Source: Mycoplana dimorpha (GTDB lineage Bacteria > Pseudomonadota > Alphaproteobacteria > Rhizobiales > Rhizobiaceae). Taken from it: a stretch of 64,000 bases of DNA. The position numbers and the translations under genes are program-made. Location: the NCBI RefSeq assembly GCF_003046475.1, contig NZ_PZZZ01000003.1, positions 558,001 to 622,000 of the forward strand, read 5' to 3'. The notes beneath the pieces are model-generated. The model was not told the origin of the DNA. It ran no database searches and saw only the letters and a program-made list of their open reading frames with translations. Shown here piece after piece: positions 18,696-26,842 of this stretch (its first letter is position 1; every line of letters starts with the position of its first letter).

Positions 18696-19093
18696 TGACT
18701 AAACGCCAAGCAATCTTTCCCGCAAACAGGCATGCTCTTTACGAAGAACATGGCTATTCCGCAGCGATCCGATCAGGCGATTTGCTTTTTGTTTCGGGGC
18801 AAGTCGGCAGCCTTAACGATGGCACACCCGAACCCGATTTGGAACGCCAGGTCCAACTGGCCTTCGACAACCTCAAGGCTACACTCGACGCCGCAGGCTG
18901 TACCTTCGACGATGTCGTGGACGTCACGACGTTCCACACGGACCCGGAAAACCAGTTCGCTGCTGTCATGGCGGTCAGGCAAAGGAACTTCACCCAAGCG
19001 CCTTACGCGAACTGGACAGCCATTGGGGTGAACTGGCTTGCCGGTTTCGATTTCGAGATCAAGGTCATCGCACGCATACCAGAGAGCAAGTAG
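18695..19093 (+). CDS. RidA-family protein (YjgF/YER057c/UK114)
   Basis: A 132-residue Rid-superfamily protein with the trimeric fold signature (SGDLLFVSGQVG, DLERQVQLAFDNLKATLDAA, VVDVTTFHTD). Canonical RidA hydrolyses reactive enamine/imine intermediates using an arginine in a late RS/RT motif; here that position reads PYANWTAIGV, so the usual arginine seems absent and canonical deaminase activity is doubtful. It may belong to another Rid subgroup. The start follows AGAGGACGAGAA, where the upstream repeat ends. Confidence 0.88.
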   Translation: MTKRQAIFPANRHALYEEHGYSAAIRSGDLLFVSGQVGSLNDGTPEPDLERQVQLAFDNLKATLDAAGCTFDDVVDVTTFHTDPENQFAAVMAVRQRNFTQAPYANWTAIGVNWLAGFDFEIKVIARIPESK

Positions 19094-19293
19094 TCATAAG
19101 GCTCTCACTGATCCGGTGGCATAGCCAATCCACCGCCGAAGCGCATGATTTTCGGTCCCGGACGGGCGGATCGGCCACCGGTTGCCTCAAGGACTGACGC
19201 GCGGGTTCCGAGATTCGATCGGGCGTTCCACGTTCACCGCCACAGCTTCGCCACGCTCCAATATCCACAGCCAATAATGAAGGAGACAGTCCT

Positions 19294-19644
19294 TTGACCA
19301 TTCACAAGTTTGCCATTGCCGACGCTCCGCTGGAACGCTCGCCGGGGCAGGTGGGCGACATCTTCGTCGGCAACGTCCTCGACCAGCGTCACGGCGGGCC
19401 AGTGACGATCGGCTTCGGGCGCTATGGGCCGAGCCAGATCTTGGAGGAGACCATGGCCGTGCACGACACGATGGTGATCCTGGAAGGAAAGATCACCGTC
19501 GCCGACGACCAAGGATCGGTGACGGCCGGACCCGGGGAGGTCATCGCCATGCAGAAAGGCGATAAGGTGACGATCCGTTCCCACGAGGATGGTGCTGTGA
19601 CGGCTTATGTCACCTACCCTCATTGGCAAGAGCCGGACGCTTGA
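19294..19644 (+). CDS. EutQ-like cupin protein
   Basis: A 116-residue single-domain cupin. The barrel shows GRYGPSQILEETMAVHDTMV and VILEGKITVADDQGSVTAGP GEVI-type turns, as in EutQ-like proteins. The start is TTG 19294 with AGGAG eight bases upstream; no ATG fits. It may bind a metal or a small ligand. It is the last gene of the redox run and lies between the two copies of the pirin-tail repeat. Confidence 0.82.
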   Translation: MTIHKFAIADAPLERSPGQVGDIFVGNVLDQRHGGPVTIGFGRYGPSQILEETMAVHDTMVILEGKITVADDQGSVTAGPGEVIAMQKGDKVTIRSHEDGAVTAYVTYPHWQEPDA

Positions 19645-19666
19645 GCGCCCAAGGTGGCGGTGGGGC

Positions 19667-19894
19667 ATGCCGCGAAAGAGGCCCTGGCGCAATGGCGACT
19701 TTGAACATGGTCGCTTACGCCTGCCTCCCGGCGATGAGGCGGAGTTCATTCCGCTACCCGAATAGCTGGAGTGATCACAGGTTCCGGCTGGTGCTCTGTG
19801 ATGCCCATATCCCCATCGCGCGACGCCAGTGCGGCCGGGCTGTCGAACAATGTTCGTCGACATCCATCCACAACTACGAAAAGAGGACGAGAAA
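19667..19894. repeat. ~230-bp imperfect direct repeat, copy 2 (pirin tail remnant)
   Basis: Second copy of the sequence at 18461-18695. Here the pirin codons are not attached to a gene, and the sequence after the repeat differs (ACACAGG in place of the RidA start). It is therefore a scar of a duplication or insertion that placed ridA and the cupin gene between the copies. Confidence 0.92.
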
Positions 19895-19954
19895 CACAGG
19901 ACAATTCAGAGCCGGAATTATTTTACCCATCGGCCATACGATGGTGGTGATCCG

Positions 19955-21157
19955 ATGACACGACGCCTGAAAGACGCCCGGATCCTGATGTACAGCCATG
20001 ACACGTTCGGCCTGGGCCACCTGCGGCGTTGCCGCACCATCGCCCATTCGCTGGTCGAGGATTTCCGCGGCCTCAACGTGCTGATCATCTCCGGCTCGCC
20101 GATCGCCGGCGCCTTCGATTATCGTGCCCGCGTCGATTTCGTGAAGATCCCGAGCGTCATCAAGCTGCGCAACGGCGAATACACCTCGATGGAGCAGCAC
20201 ATCGACCTGCACCAGACACTGAAGATGCGGCAGTCGATCATCCGGCATACCGCCGAAAGCTTTCAGCCGGACATCTTCATCGTCGACAAGGAGCCGATGG
20301 GCCTCCGCGGCGAGGTCGAGGACACGCTCGCCTATCTCAAGGCCCGCGGCACGACGCTGGTTCTCGGCCTGCGTGACGTCATGGATGCGCCCCACCTGCT
20401 CGACGCCGAATGGAAGCGCCACGATGTCATGGGCAAGATCGCCAGGTATTACGACAAGGTCTGGGTTTACGGGCCCCCGGATTTCTACGATCCGCTGATC
20501 GGCCTCGACGTGCCGCCCGTCGTCCGCGCCCGCATGAACTTTGTCGGTTTCCTGCAGCGCCGCGTCTCGGAGGAGCACGAGTCGGGACATCGTCCGAAGG
20601 GGAATTATATCCTGGTCACCACCGGCGGCGGCGGCGACGGGGCTGCCCTCATCCATGACGTCGTCCACGCCTACAAGGAAGACCCCGAACTGACGCACAA
20701 GGCGCTGATCGTGCTCGGCCCCTACATGCCGGCGGCGCAGCGCCAGAAGCTCGTGCGCAAGGCTTCGAAGATCCCCCACGTCGAGGTGATCGAGTTCGAC
20801 AATCGCATGGAGGAACTGATCGCCGGCTCGATCGCGGTCGTCGCCATGGGCGGCTACAACACCTACTGCGAGATCCTGTCGTTCGACAAGCCGGCGCTGG
20901 TCGTTCCCCGCGTCAACCCGCGCGAGGAGCAGTTGATCCGGGCGCGCCGGGCCTCGAAACTCGGGCTGGTTCAGATGCTGTCGCCGGAGGTGTCGCGCCA
21001 ACCGAAGGTGCTGGCCGAGGTGCTGAAGGCCCTGCCCGACCGCGCGCCGCCGTCCCAGACCTCACAGGCACTGAGACTTGAAGGGCTGCCGCACATCTCC
21101 CAGATCGTCGGCGACCTGCTTGAGACCCGGGACAACATGCGGCTTGCCGTCGTATAA
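19955..21157 (+). CDS. GT28/MurG-like glycosyltransferase A
   Basis: A 400-residue GT-B-fold glycosyltransferase. The N-terminal motif MYSHDTFGLGHLRRCRTIA (11-29) is the GxGHLRR nucleotide-sugar/acceptor loop, and the C-terminal domain has TTGGGGDGAALI, AVVAMGGYNTYCEIL and PRVNPREEQ, as in MurG/GT28 relatives. ATG 19955 is preferred to an upstream in-frame start inside repeat copy 2. It begins a three-gene glycosyltransferase set; a surface polysaccharide or glycolipid is the likely product, but no acceptor can be named. Confidence 0.85.
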   Translation: MTRRLKDARILMYSHDTFGLGHLRRCRTIAHSLVEDFRGLNVLIISGSPIAGAFDYRARVDFVKIPSVIKLRNGEYTSMEQHIDLHQTLKMRQSIIRHTAESFQPDIFIVDKEPMGLRGEVEDTLAYLKARGTTLVLGLRDVMDAPHLLDAEWKRHDVMGKIARYYDKVWVYGPPDFYDPLIGLDVPPVVRARMNFVGFLQRRVSEEHESGHRPKGNYILVTTGGGGDGAALIHDVVHAYKEDPELTHKALIVLGPYMPAAQRQKLVRKASKIPHVEVIEFDNRMEELIAGSIAVVAMGGYNTYCEILSFDKPALVVPRVNPREEQLIRARRASKLGLVQMLSPEVSRQPKVLAEVLKALPDRAPPSQTSQALRLEGLPHISQIVGDLLETRDNMRLAVV

Positions 21158-21169
21158 GGCTGAACCAAA

Positions 21170-22414
21170 GTGACATCACGGAAGAAAATCGCGGTTATCC
21201 TGAAGGGCTATCCGCGGCTGTCGGAAACCTTCATCGCCCAGGAACTCCTGGGGCTGGAAAGGGCCGGCTTCGACCTGACGCTCATTTCCATGCGTCATCC
21301 GACCGACACCAAGCGCCATCCCGTCCATGGCGAGATCCGTGCGCCCGTGCACTATCTGCCGGAATACCTGTATCAGGAGCCGTTGCGCGTCATTCGCGGT
21401 CTCGTCAAAAGCGCCCGCCTGCCCGGCTTCAAGGCCGCCTTCCGCGCCTTCCTCAAGGACCTCCGCCGTGACCTGACGCCGAACCGCTTCCGGCGCTTCG
21501 GCCAGGCCGCGGTGCTTTGCGCCGAATGGCCGGCGGGAGTGGGCTGGCTGCACGCCCACTTCATCCACACGCCCGCCTCCGTGACGCGCTACACGAGCCT
21601 GATAAACGGCATCCCCTGGTCCTGCTCGGCGCACGCCAAGGACATCTGGACCTCGCCCGACTGGGAACTCGAAGGCAAGCTTTCCCATACCCGCTGGACG
21701 GTGACCTGCAACCAGACCGGTTTCGACCGCCTGCGCGGGCTGGCGAACGGTAAAAACCACGTCCACCTCAGCTATCACGGTCTCGATCTCGACCGTTTCG
21801 GCCGCTTCGACGGCGCGCATTCGATGCGCGACGGATCGAACCCTGACGAGCCGGTGACGGTCGTCAGTGTCGGCCGCGCGGTCGACAAGAAGGGCTACGA
21901 CGTCCTGCTCAAGGCACTGTCGCTGCTGCCCGCCAATCTTTCCTGGCGGTTCGTCCATATCGGCGGCGGACCGAATCTTGCGGCGATGAAGCAGTTCGCC
22001 GAGACCCTCGGCATCGCCGGCCGGATCACCTGGAACGGCGCGCTCGACCAGCAGGAGGTGCTCGACCACTACCGCCGCTGTGATCTGTTTGCGCTGGCCT
22101 GCCGCATCACCCCGGACGGCGACCGCGACGGCCTGCCGAACGTGCTGGTGGAGGCGTCGAGCCAGCGGCTCGTATGCGTTTCGACCAACATTTCCGGCAT
22201 TCCGGAGCTTCTGCAGGACGGCGAGAACGGCTTGGTCGTGCCCCCGGAGGACCCGAAGGCGCTGGCGGCGGCGCTCGAAACACTGATCCGCGATCCGGCG
22301 CTGCGCACGCGCCTGGGTGAAGCGGCTGAACAGCGCGTTCGCGCCGAGTTCGACCACCACACCAGCATCCGGCAGCTGAAGACGCTGTTCGAAACCGAGT
22401 GGCAGGCAGCCTGA
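21170..22414 (+). CDS. GT4-family glycosyltransferase
   Basis: A 414-residue GT-B glycosyltransferase. It opens KKIAVILKGYPRLSETFIAQ, has HAHFIHTPASVTRY, and a GT4 C-terminal domain with VVSVGRAVDKKGYDVLLKAL and the catalytic-type DGDRDGLPNVLVEASSQ (Ex7E region), then ISGIPELLQDGENGLVVPPED. The start is GTG 21170, 12 bases after the previous stop. Its own stop overlaps the next start (TGATG). Confidence 0.9.
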   Translation: MTSRKKIAVILKGYPRLSETFIAQELLGLERAGFDLTLISMRHPTDTKRHPVHGEIRAPVHYLPEYLYQEPLRVIRGLVKSARLPGFKAAFRAFLKDLRRDLTPNRFRRFGQAAVLCAEWPAGVGWLHAHFIHTPASVTRYTSLINGIPWSCSAHAKDIWTSPDWELEGKLSHTRWTVTCNQTGFDRLRGLANGKNHVHLSYHGLDLDRFGRFDGAHSMRDGSNPDEPVTVVSVGRAVDKKGYDVLLKALSLLPANLSWRFVHIGGGPNLAAMKQFAETLGIAGRITWNGALDQQEVLDHYRRCDLFALACRITPDGDRDGLPNVLVEASSQRLVCVSTNISGIPELLQDGENGLVVPPEDPKALAAALETLIRDPALRTRLGEAAEQRVRAEFDHHTSIRQLKTLFETEWQAA

Positions 22415-23610
22415 TGAGCGACGTCGAAAAGCCTGCCCCGCGCGTCTTCTTCTACGTCCAGCATCTGCTCGGAATCGGTCATCTCGCCCGCGCCAGCCGC
22501 ATCGCCCGCGCCCTCGTCGAGGACGGCTTCGACGTGACCATGGTCACGGGGGGAACGCCGGTGCAGGGTTTTCCGGGTCCCGGAATACGGCATGTCGAAC
22601 TGCCGCCGGTGGCCGCAGGCGATGCCGGGTTCTCGGGCCTCGTCGATCTCGCCGGCAATCCGGTCGACGACGCCTTCCGGGATCATCGCCGCCGCCGCCT
22701 GCTGGCCGCTTTTCGCGAAACCACGCCGGACGTCGTCATCATCGAGGCCTTTCCGTTCGGTCGCCGCCAGGTGCGCGTCGAGCTGCTGCCGCTGCTCGAC
22801 GAAATCGCCGCAATGCAGGAGCGGCCGATCGTGCTGTCGTCGCTGCGTGACATCCTGCAGGAGCGAAGCAAGCCCGGCCGGGACGAAGAAAGCGTTGCGC
22901 TTGCGACCAGCCGGTTCGACGGCATCCTCGTCCATGGCGATCCCTCCTTCGCAAGGCTGGAGGACAGCTTCTCGCTGGCGGGCGCGATTGCCGATCGGGT
23001 CATTTATACCGGCCTTGTCGCCGCTCCGCCGCCCGCCCCGACGTCCGAGCGCTTCGACATCCTTGTCTCGGCTGGCGGCGGAGCCGTCGGCGCAACGGTG
23101 AACGAGGCGGCCATCGCCGCCGCCCGCGCCCTACCGCAAGCGCTCCGCTGGTGCCTGATCGCAGGGCCCAACCTGCCGCAAGCCGCCTTTGACACCGCCG
23201 TCGCAACGACGCCGGACAATGTCCACGTCACGCGATTCCGTCCCGATTTTCCGGGCCTTCTTGCAGCCGCGCGGCTCTCCGTTTCGCAGTCCGGATACAA
23301 CACCGTGTGCGACATTCTTCGCGCCGGCTGCCGGGCCGTCTTCGTGCCGTTCACGGCCGGGGGGGAAACCGAGCAGACCGCCCGCGCCTTGCGCCTGGAA
23401 AGGCTCGGGCTCGCCACGGTGGTTTCGGGAAGCACGCTCTCGCCGGAAAGCCTGACCCGGGCGATCGCGACAGCAATGGAGCGGCCGATGCGACCCATCC
23501 CGCCGCTCGACCTCGATGGCGCGGCGAAGACCTCGACAATCCTGCGCCGCCTGCTGGCCGGAACCCGCGTATCGGACCTCGCGCGCGAAAGCGCTGCGCC
23601 CCAAGTATGA
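22414..23610 (+). CDS. GT28/MurG-like glycosyltransferase B
   Basis: A 398-residue paralogue of the gene at 19955: the start RVFFYVQHLLGIGHLARASR and the C-terminal LSVSQSGYNTVCDILRAGCR mirror GLGHLRRCR and MGGYNTYCEIL. DILVSAGGGAVGATVNEAAI is the glycine-rich donor loop. The start overlaps the GT4 stop, so the last two genes are translationally coupled. Two related GT28-like enzymes flanking one GT4 enzyme suggest sequential addition of similar sugars. Confidence 0.87.
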   Translation: MSDVEKPAPRVFFYVQHLLGIGHLARASRIARALVEDGFDVTMVTGGTPVQGFPGPGIRHVELPPVAAGDAGFSGLVDLAGNPVDDAFRDHRRRRLLAAFRETTPDVVIIEAFPFGRRQVRVELLPLLDEIAAMQERPIVLSSLRDILQERSKPGRDEESVALATSRFDGILVHGDPSFARLEDSFSLAGAIADRVIYTGLVAAPPPAPTSERFDILVSAGGGAVGATVNEAAIAAARALPQALRWCLIAGPNLPQAAFDTAVATTPDNVHVTRFRPDFPGLLAAARLSVSQSGYNTVCDILRAGCRAVFVPFTAGGETEQTARALRLERLGLATVVSGSTLSPESLTRAIATAMERPMRPIPPLDLDGAAKTSTILRRLLAGTRVSDLARESAAPQV

Positions 23611-23810
23611 ACTGTCGCGATTGGCTGCTATCGTGGCCAGCACCCTGCAATCAATTCGAAAACGCATTTCACTGCGTAATGACGAGGCTCAGGGCTGCGT
23701 TTCGATGGCGCGCCTTTTCCGGAGCGTTTGAGATGCTATCGTGATCGCGCAACCGTCACGCCGCGCGGATAGCGACGAGGCCCGCTCGCCATAGACGCGC
23801 GTGCAGTAAC

Positions 23811-23867
23811 TTAATTGGCGAACTTATAGATCGTCTCGTGGCTGATCGACACTGGATGGCGCTCCAG
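23811..23867 (-). pseudogene. IS30-type transposase fragment
   Basis: The minus strand reads LERHPVSISHETIYKFAN before a stop. SHETIY is the highly characteristic motif of IS30-family transposases, where it precedes the catalytic core. Only about 18 residues remain, so the element is inactive. Confidence 0.5.
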
Positions 23868-23890
23868 CCGCATCCGTCGCTCGCGCCGGT

Positions 23891-23989
23891 GCGCTTGGCC
23901 TTCCGCTCATGGTCGCGATCATCGGCGGCAGCTTCGGACGGTTCCGCCCGCTTGTCGACCTTTACCGTGAAGCCGGCGGACGCACAGCA
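23891..23989 (+). pseudogene. LLM-class flavin-dependent oxidoreductase fragment
   Basis: The plus frame reads ALGLPLMVAIIGGSFGRF and RPLVDLYREAGGR, matching a late segment of luciferase-like monooxygenases, where an IIGG...FRPLVDLYR pattern is usual. Nothing of the flavin-binding N-terminus survives. Confidence 0.6.
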
Positions 23990-24008
23990 GTGGCCGCAAT
24001 TTGATCCT

Positions 24009-24400
24009 CGACTGGCTCCCCGACTACGCGCAATCGTGCGCGGCTGGTCTGGCCATCCGGACGAAATGATGGTCGGTATCGACGCCGGCTTCGCGGCCGC
24101 AATCGATACCGGCTACCATTCCAAGGCAGGCACGGAGTCAATCCGCTCGCCCACACTTCCAATCTGCGCATCTCGCGGCTGCGGCCGGCTACGGCGTGCC
24201 TTCGGTCTTCCTCGCTGGCGACGAAGGAATCTGTGCGGAGGCGCGGGCCATGGCGGGGGGCCTTGCGACGGTGGAAACGCTGGACGGAAAGGGGCTTGCA
24301 TCGACGTCCATCTCGCCCGCCTGATCCGGCGTCTCATCCGAAGTGGTCATCGAGTTCAACACGCCAAGCGAAGCCTATCGCGCAAGCTGGACACAATGCG
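24009..24400 (+). pseudogene. M55 D-aminopeptidase (DppA-like) remnant
   Basis: Three pieces in shifting frames match M55 peptidases, which cut D-amino-acid peptides: MMVGIDAGFAAAIDTGYHSK, then YGVPSVFLAGDEGICAEARA (with GLATVETLDGKGLASTSISP), then IEFNTPSEAYRASW. The zinc-site GYH and the GDEGIC loop are visible. Frameshifts and a stop at 24322 show it is dead. It ends at the second copy of the AraC-tail repeat. Confidence 0.7.
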
Positions 24401-24476
24401 CCATTGAAAGTCACTGCTACGCGACCAAGCGCACCGGATCACGAACGGCCCGGCGGTAGTCGGAAGGGCTCATGTG
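24401..24476. repeat. 76-bp direct repeat, copy 2 (orphan araC tail)
   Basis: Same sequence and orientation as 7711-7786 (three mismatches). Here it is not attached to an AraC gene; it ends at the start codon of the next gene, where sequence similarity stops abruptly. Confidence 0.9.
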
Positions 24477-24863
24477 AGTGGCGGCGTGAGCGCGGCCTTT
24501 CAGCATATCTCAGCGGTCCTCGTGGACTATTTTGACGCTCTGTACTTCTGTGACGTCGAGAAGCTTCAGCGGGTCTTTCACCCGAAGGCGATCTACGCAA
24601 CCGCTGATGAATCGCCGCTCCTCCATCGCACGATGCAGGAGTACGTACCGGTAGTCGCAGCGCGGCAGTCACCCGCCTCGCGCGGTGAGCCGCGACGTGA
24701 TCACATCGACGCTATCGATCTAGCCGGTGAGAATACGGCTGTCGCTCGCGTCCGCTGTTCGATCGGCACACGCGACTTCGTCGACATCCTCACGCTGGTG
24801 CGAACAGAGGGCGGGTGGAGGATCATCGCGAAAATATTCCAGATCATCGAACGCGAAACCTGA
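24474..24863 (+). CDS. NTF2-like / lumazine-binding-type protein
   Basis: A 129-residue single-domain protein of the SnoaL/NTF2-like fold, closest in pattern to Lumazine_bd_2: VLVDYFDALYFCDVEKLQRV, FHPKAIYATA, a central TAVARVRCSIGTRDFVDILT and an end GGWRIIAKIFQIIERE. Function is unknown; related proteins are small-molecule isomerases or binding proteins. The listed GTG start lies in the AraC-tail repeat, so the original start may have been lost and translation may now use this fused start. Confidence 0.75.
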   Translation: MSGGVSAAFQHISAVLVDYFDALYFCDVEKLQRVFHPKAIYATADESPLLHRTMQEYVPVVAARQSPASRGEPRRDHIDAIDLAGENTAVARVRCSIGTRDFVDILTLVRTEGGWRIIAKIFQIIERET

Positions 24864-24874
24864 GGAGCGCGATC

Positions 24875-25084
24875 ATGCCTTACGTGAACATCAAGATCAC
24901 CCACGAGGGCGCGACGCGCGAGCAGAAAGCGGCCCTCATCAAGGGCGTCACGGATCTGCTTGTCGAAGTTCTCGACAAGACTCCAGCGACTACCTTTGTC
25001 GTCATCGACGAGGTCGAGTTGGAGGACTGGGGGGTCGGCGGACTTCCAGTCGAACTCTACCGACAGTCGCTCCGCGAGTCGTGA
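24875..25084 (+). CDS. 4-oxalocrotonate tautomerase family protein
   Basis: A 69-residue tautomerase. After removal of Met the N-terminal proline (MPYVNIKIT) is the catalytic base; the KAALIKGVTDLLVEVLDK helix and the VVIDEVELEDWGVGG segment are standard for the family. It is 11 bases after the NTF2-like gene and so probably co-transcribed. It likely isomerises an unsaturated keto acid in an aromatic or related catabolic pathway whose other genes here are decayed. Confidence 0.88.
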   Translation: MPYVNIKITHEGATREQKAALIKGVTDLLVEVLDKTPATTFVVIDEVELEDWGVGGLPVELYRQSLRES

Positions 25085-25091
25085 GATTCTC

Positions 25092-25254
25092 ATGGGTTTC
25101 ACCACTGCGCTTTCACGACAGCTCCCGCTCGCCGTGCCGATTCTATCGGCCATGGCCGGCATTGCCGGAAACGCGCTGGCCTCGGCAGTCAGTCGAGCCG
25201 GTGGCCTCGGTCTGATCGGCGGCAGTTACGGCGACCGGGAATGGCTCACGCGGG
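25092..25254 (+). pseudogene. nitronate monooxygenase N-terminal fragment
   Basis: From ATG 25092 the frame reads MGFTTALSRQLPLAVPILSA, MAGIAGNALASAVSRAGGLG and LIGGSYGDREWLTRE, the N-terminus of nitronate monooxygenases (FMN-dependent). The match stops at about 25250, where an integrase tail begins in another frame, so the gene was cut by insertion or deletion. Confidence 0.75.
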
Positions 25255-25338
25255 AGCACCAAGATCGAAAATACTGTTCGGCATTTGGGCGTGGACATCG
25301 AGGATGCGCTGGAACTGGCGGAGCATACGGAGATTTGA
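25255..25338 (+). pseudogene. tyrosine recombinase (integrase) C-terminal fragment
   Basis: The frame reads STKIENTVRHLGVDIEDALE then LAEHTEI and stop. This is the characteristic end of a group of rhizobial tyrosine integrases (HTKIENTVRYLGVDVEDAL type), including the region just around the catalytic tyrosine, here replaced by histidine. It is fused to the nitronate monooxygenase fragment. Confidence 0.6.
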
Positions 25339-25867
25339 AAATGTGCGGCCCCGCATCAAGCGGGGTCGTGCGTCTCGGCACAAGCGGCTATGCGCCCTCA
25401 TTTCAGTCATTGACGCGGCCTTGGCGAGTACCGAAAGCAGACCTTTTGCTTTGGTCGGCGCTATGACCGAAATGGGTGTTTTCCGACTGCCCGAATTGGT
25501 GGGTTGCTGATAGAGCGCGCGCTGGTACCGGCCAGTCGTCATCGGCGTCGCCCGAAGCAGCGGCCGCTTTGCCCATGCCATGGCGTCCGGAATGCTCGGT
25601 TTTGGCAAGCTTCGCCTCCCCGCGGCAGCTTCGGTCGCGCCGCGGTCAGGGTTAGCATGGACGCCTTCTGGACGATCAGACGCCGGGCCATCGCGCCGGG
25701 CCCCTCAAGGATGTACCGGTTGCCATGGAACTTCACGCTGCACTTGGTCGCGACAGCGACCTTCCCCTCTTCGGCGGCAGGCTTTGCCTTGGGATTCGGC
25801 ATTGGGGACCGCCTTTCCTGTCGACACTATTCGATGGTCCGGGGCCGGCGGAGAGAAGGAGAAGCCA
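25339..25867. other. gene-poor stretch between integrase scrap and two-gene unit
   Basis: About 530 bases. The first 170 resemble degenerate sequence often found downstream of rhizobial integrases. On the minus strand 25539-25802 an 87-codon frame (MPNPKAKPAAEEGKVAVATK...) begins after an AAGG-like site and could encode a small protein, but no family is recognised. Confidence 0.35.
25539..25802 (-). CDS. possible small hypothetical protein
   Basis: An 87-codon frame whose first 50 residues look protein-like (CSVKFHGNRYILEGPGAMAR, RLIVQKASMLTL) while the end is arginine-rich and may be run-through. No domain is recognised. It lies in a decayed region and may be a truncated gene. Confidence 0.25.
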   Translation of the reverse strand: MPNPKAKPAAEEGKVAVATKCSVKFHGNRYILEGPGAMARRLIVQKASMLTLTAARPKLPRGGEACQNRAFRTPWHGQSGRCFGRRR

Positions 25868-26842
25868 TTGCAAAGAGTCGCGAAGCGGTTAGGGTTCAGC
25901 CGGGACGGGGGGAGCAACGCCTTGAGAGCATCCAAGATTACCGCAGTCGATTTTTTCGATGACCTAACGTCGAGCTACGCGAGGAAGAGGTTCTTCGGCG
26001 GATTTAGTGTCCTGATCGCCGTCTGCATACTGCTTACTTGGGTCGCCGAGGCGAACTTCACTTGGCCTATCGCGAAGGAGATCGTGGTCGCAGTCCTCAT
26101 CGAAATCGTTGCAGGTTCCCTGATTATCCTCGCCTTTTACGCGCTCTACGTTTACTTCATCGGTGCGAACAAGGCGGTGCGCGAAGTGAACGTGACTAGG
26201 CCGCAGGACATTGGCGAACGCATGCGAGCGCTACCGCTAGACGTGCGGTACTACATGTTCTGGGGCAGATCCGGATCGTTCTTCCGCGCGTATCCTTTGC
26301 TGGAGCTGGACAGGCAGGCTCGCGAGAACAAGCGTAACATCGCGGTTGACGTCCTTCTGCCCGATCCCGACGACGAGCGCTTGGTCAAGTCCTACAGGGA
26401 CATTATGAAGTCGCTCGGCGAGGATCCGGGCGACAATCCGCTCCTGCCGAACGTTCTGGCGACCTGCATGACCTGCGCGATCCTGGCCTCGAACAACAAG
26501 CACCTCGAGATCAAGGTCCACCTGTCGCAGTTCCTTCCAGCCTTCCGCGTCGACCTTTCTGACAACGGCGCGATCCTGACGCAGGACGACAAGAAGAAAT
26601 CGGCGCTCTATTTCGACTACGGCTCTGAGTTCTGGGACATGTTCCGGAGCACGGTTGCCAACGAGCGGGACGTGTCCCGCGCGGTCGCCTGGGACAAGGA
26701 AGCATTCGCGGGCCTGAAGCTCGAAGAGAAGAGCTGCAATGCGCAGACCCTCAACTCGTTCGGGATCAAGGTCGACAACGTCGACGCTATCCAGCAGGAG
26801 GTGGCGCGGTTGATCACAAAACGCCCGCACCGCTACGGATGA
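25868..26842 (+). CDS. two-TM protein with PLD-like (DUF5919-like) cytosolic domain
   Basis: About 324 residues. TTG 25868 follows AAGGAG; a TTG at 25922 is an alternative and no ATG fits. Two membrane helices lie at about 44-62 and 72-98, followed by a soluble domain with FWGRSGSFFRAYP (131-143), a beta strand IAVDVLLPDPDDE and a later LPAFRVDLSDNGAILTQDD. This arrangement resembles inactive phospholipase-D-fold proteins annotated as DUF5919-like; that is recalled, not searched. The stop overlaps the next start as ATGA. Lower GC than the core genes and the position in a defence-type cluster suggest a membrane effector or sensor of a conflict system, which is inference. Confidence 0.65.
   Translation: MQRVAKRLGFSRDGGSNALRASKITAVDFFDDLTSSYARKRFFGGFSVLIAVCILLTWVAEANFTWPIAKEIVVAVLIEIVAGSLIILAFYALYVYFIGANKAVREVNVTRPQDIGERMRALPLDVRYYMFWGRSGSFFRAYPLLELDRQARENKRNIAVDVLLPDPDDERLVKSYRDIMKSLGEDPGDNPLLPNVLATCMTCAILASNNKHLEIKVHLSQFLPAFRVDLSDNGAILTQDDKKKSALYFDYGSEFWDMFRSTVANERDVSRAVAWDKEAFAGLKLEEKSCNAQTLNSFGIKVDNVDAIQQEVARLITKRPHRYG

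Larger units (their letters stand above)
23611..24400. other. decayed region with fragments of several genes
   Basis: This stretch has no intact gene. The recognisable pieces (IS30 transposase, luciferase-like oxidoreductase, M55 peptidase) are listed separately. The first 200 bases after the glycosyltransferase hold nothing I can identify. Confidence 0.6.
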
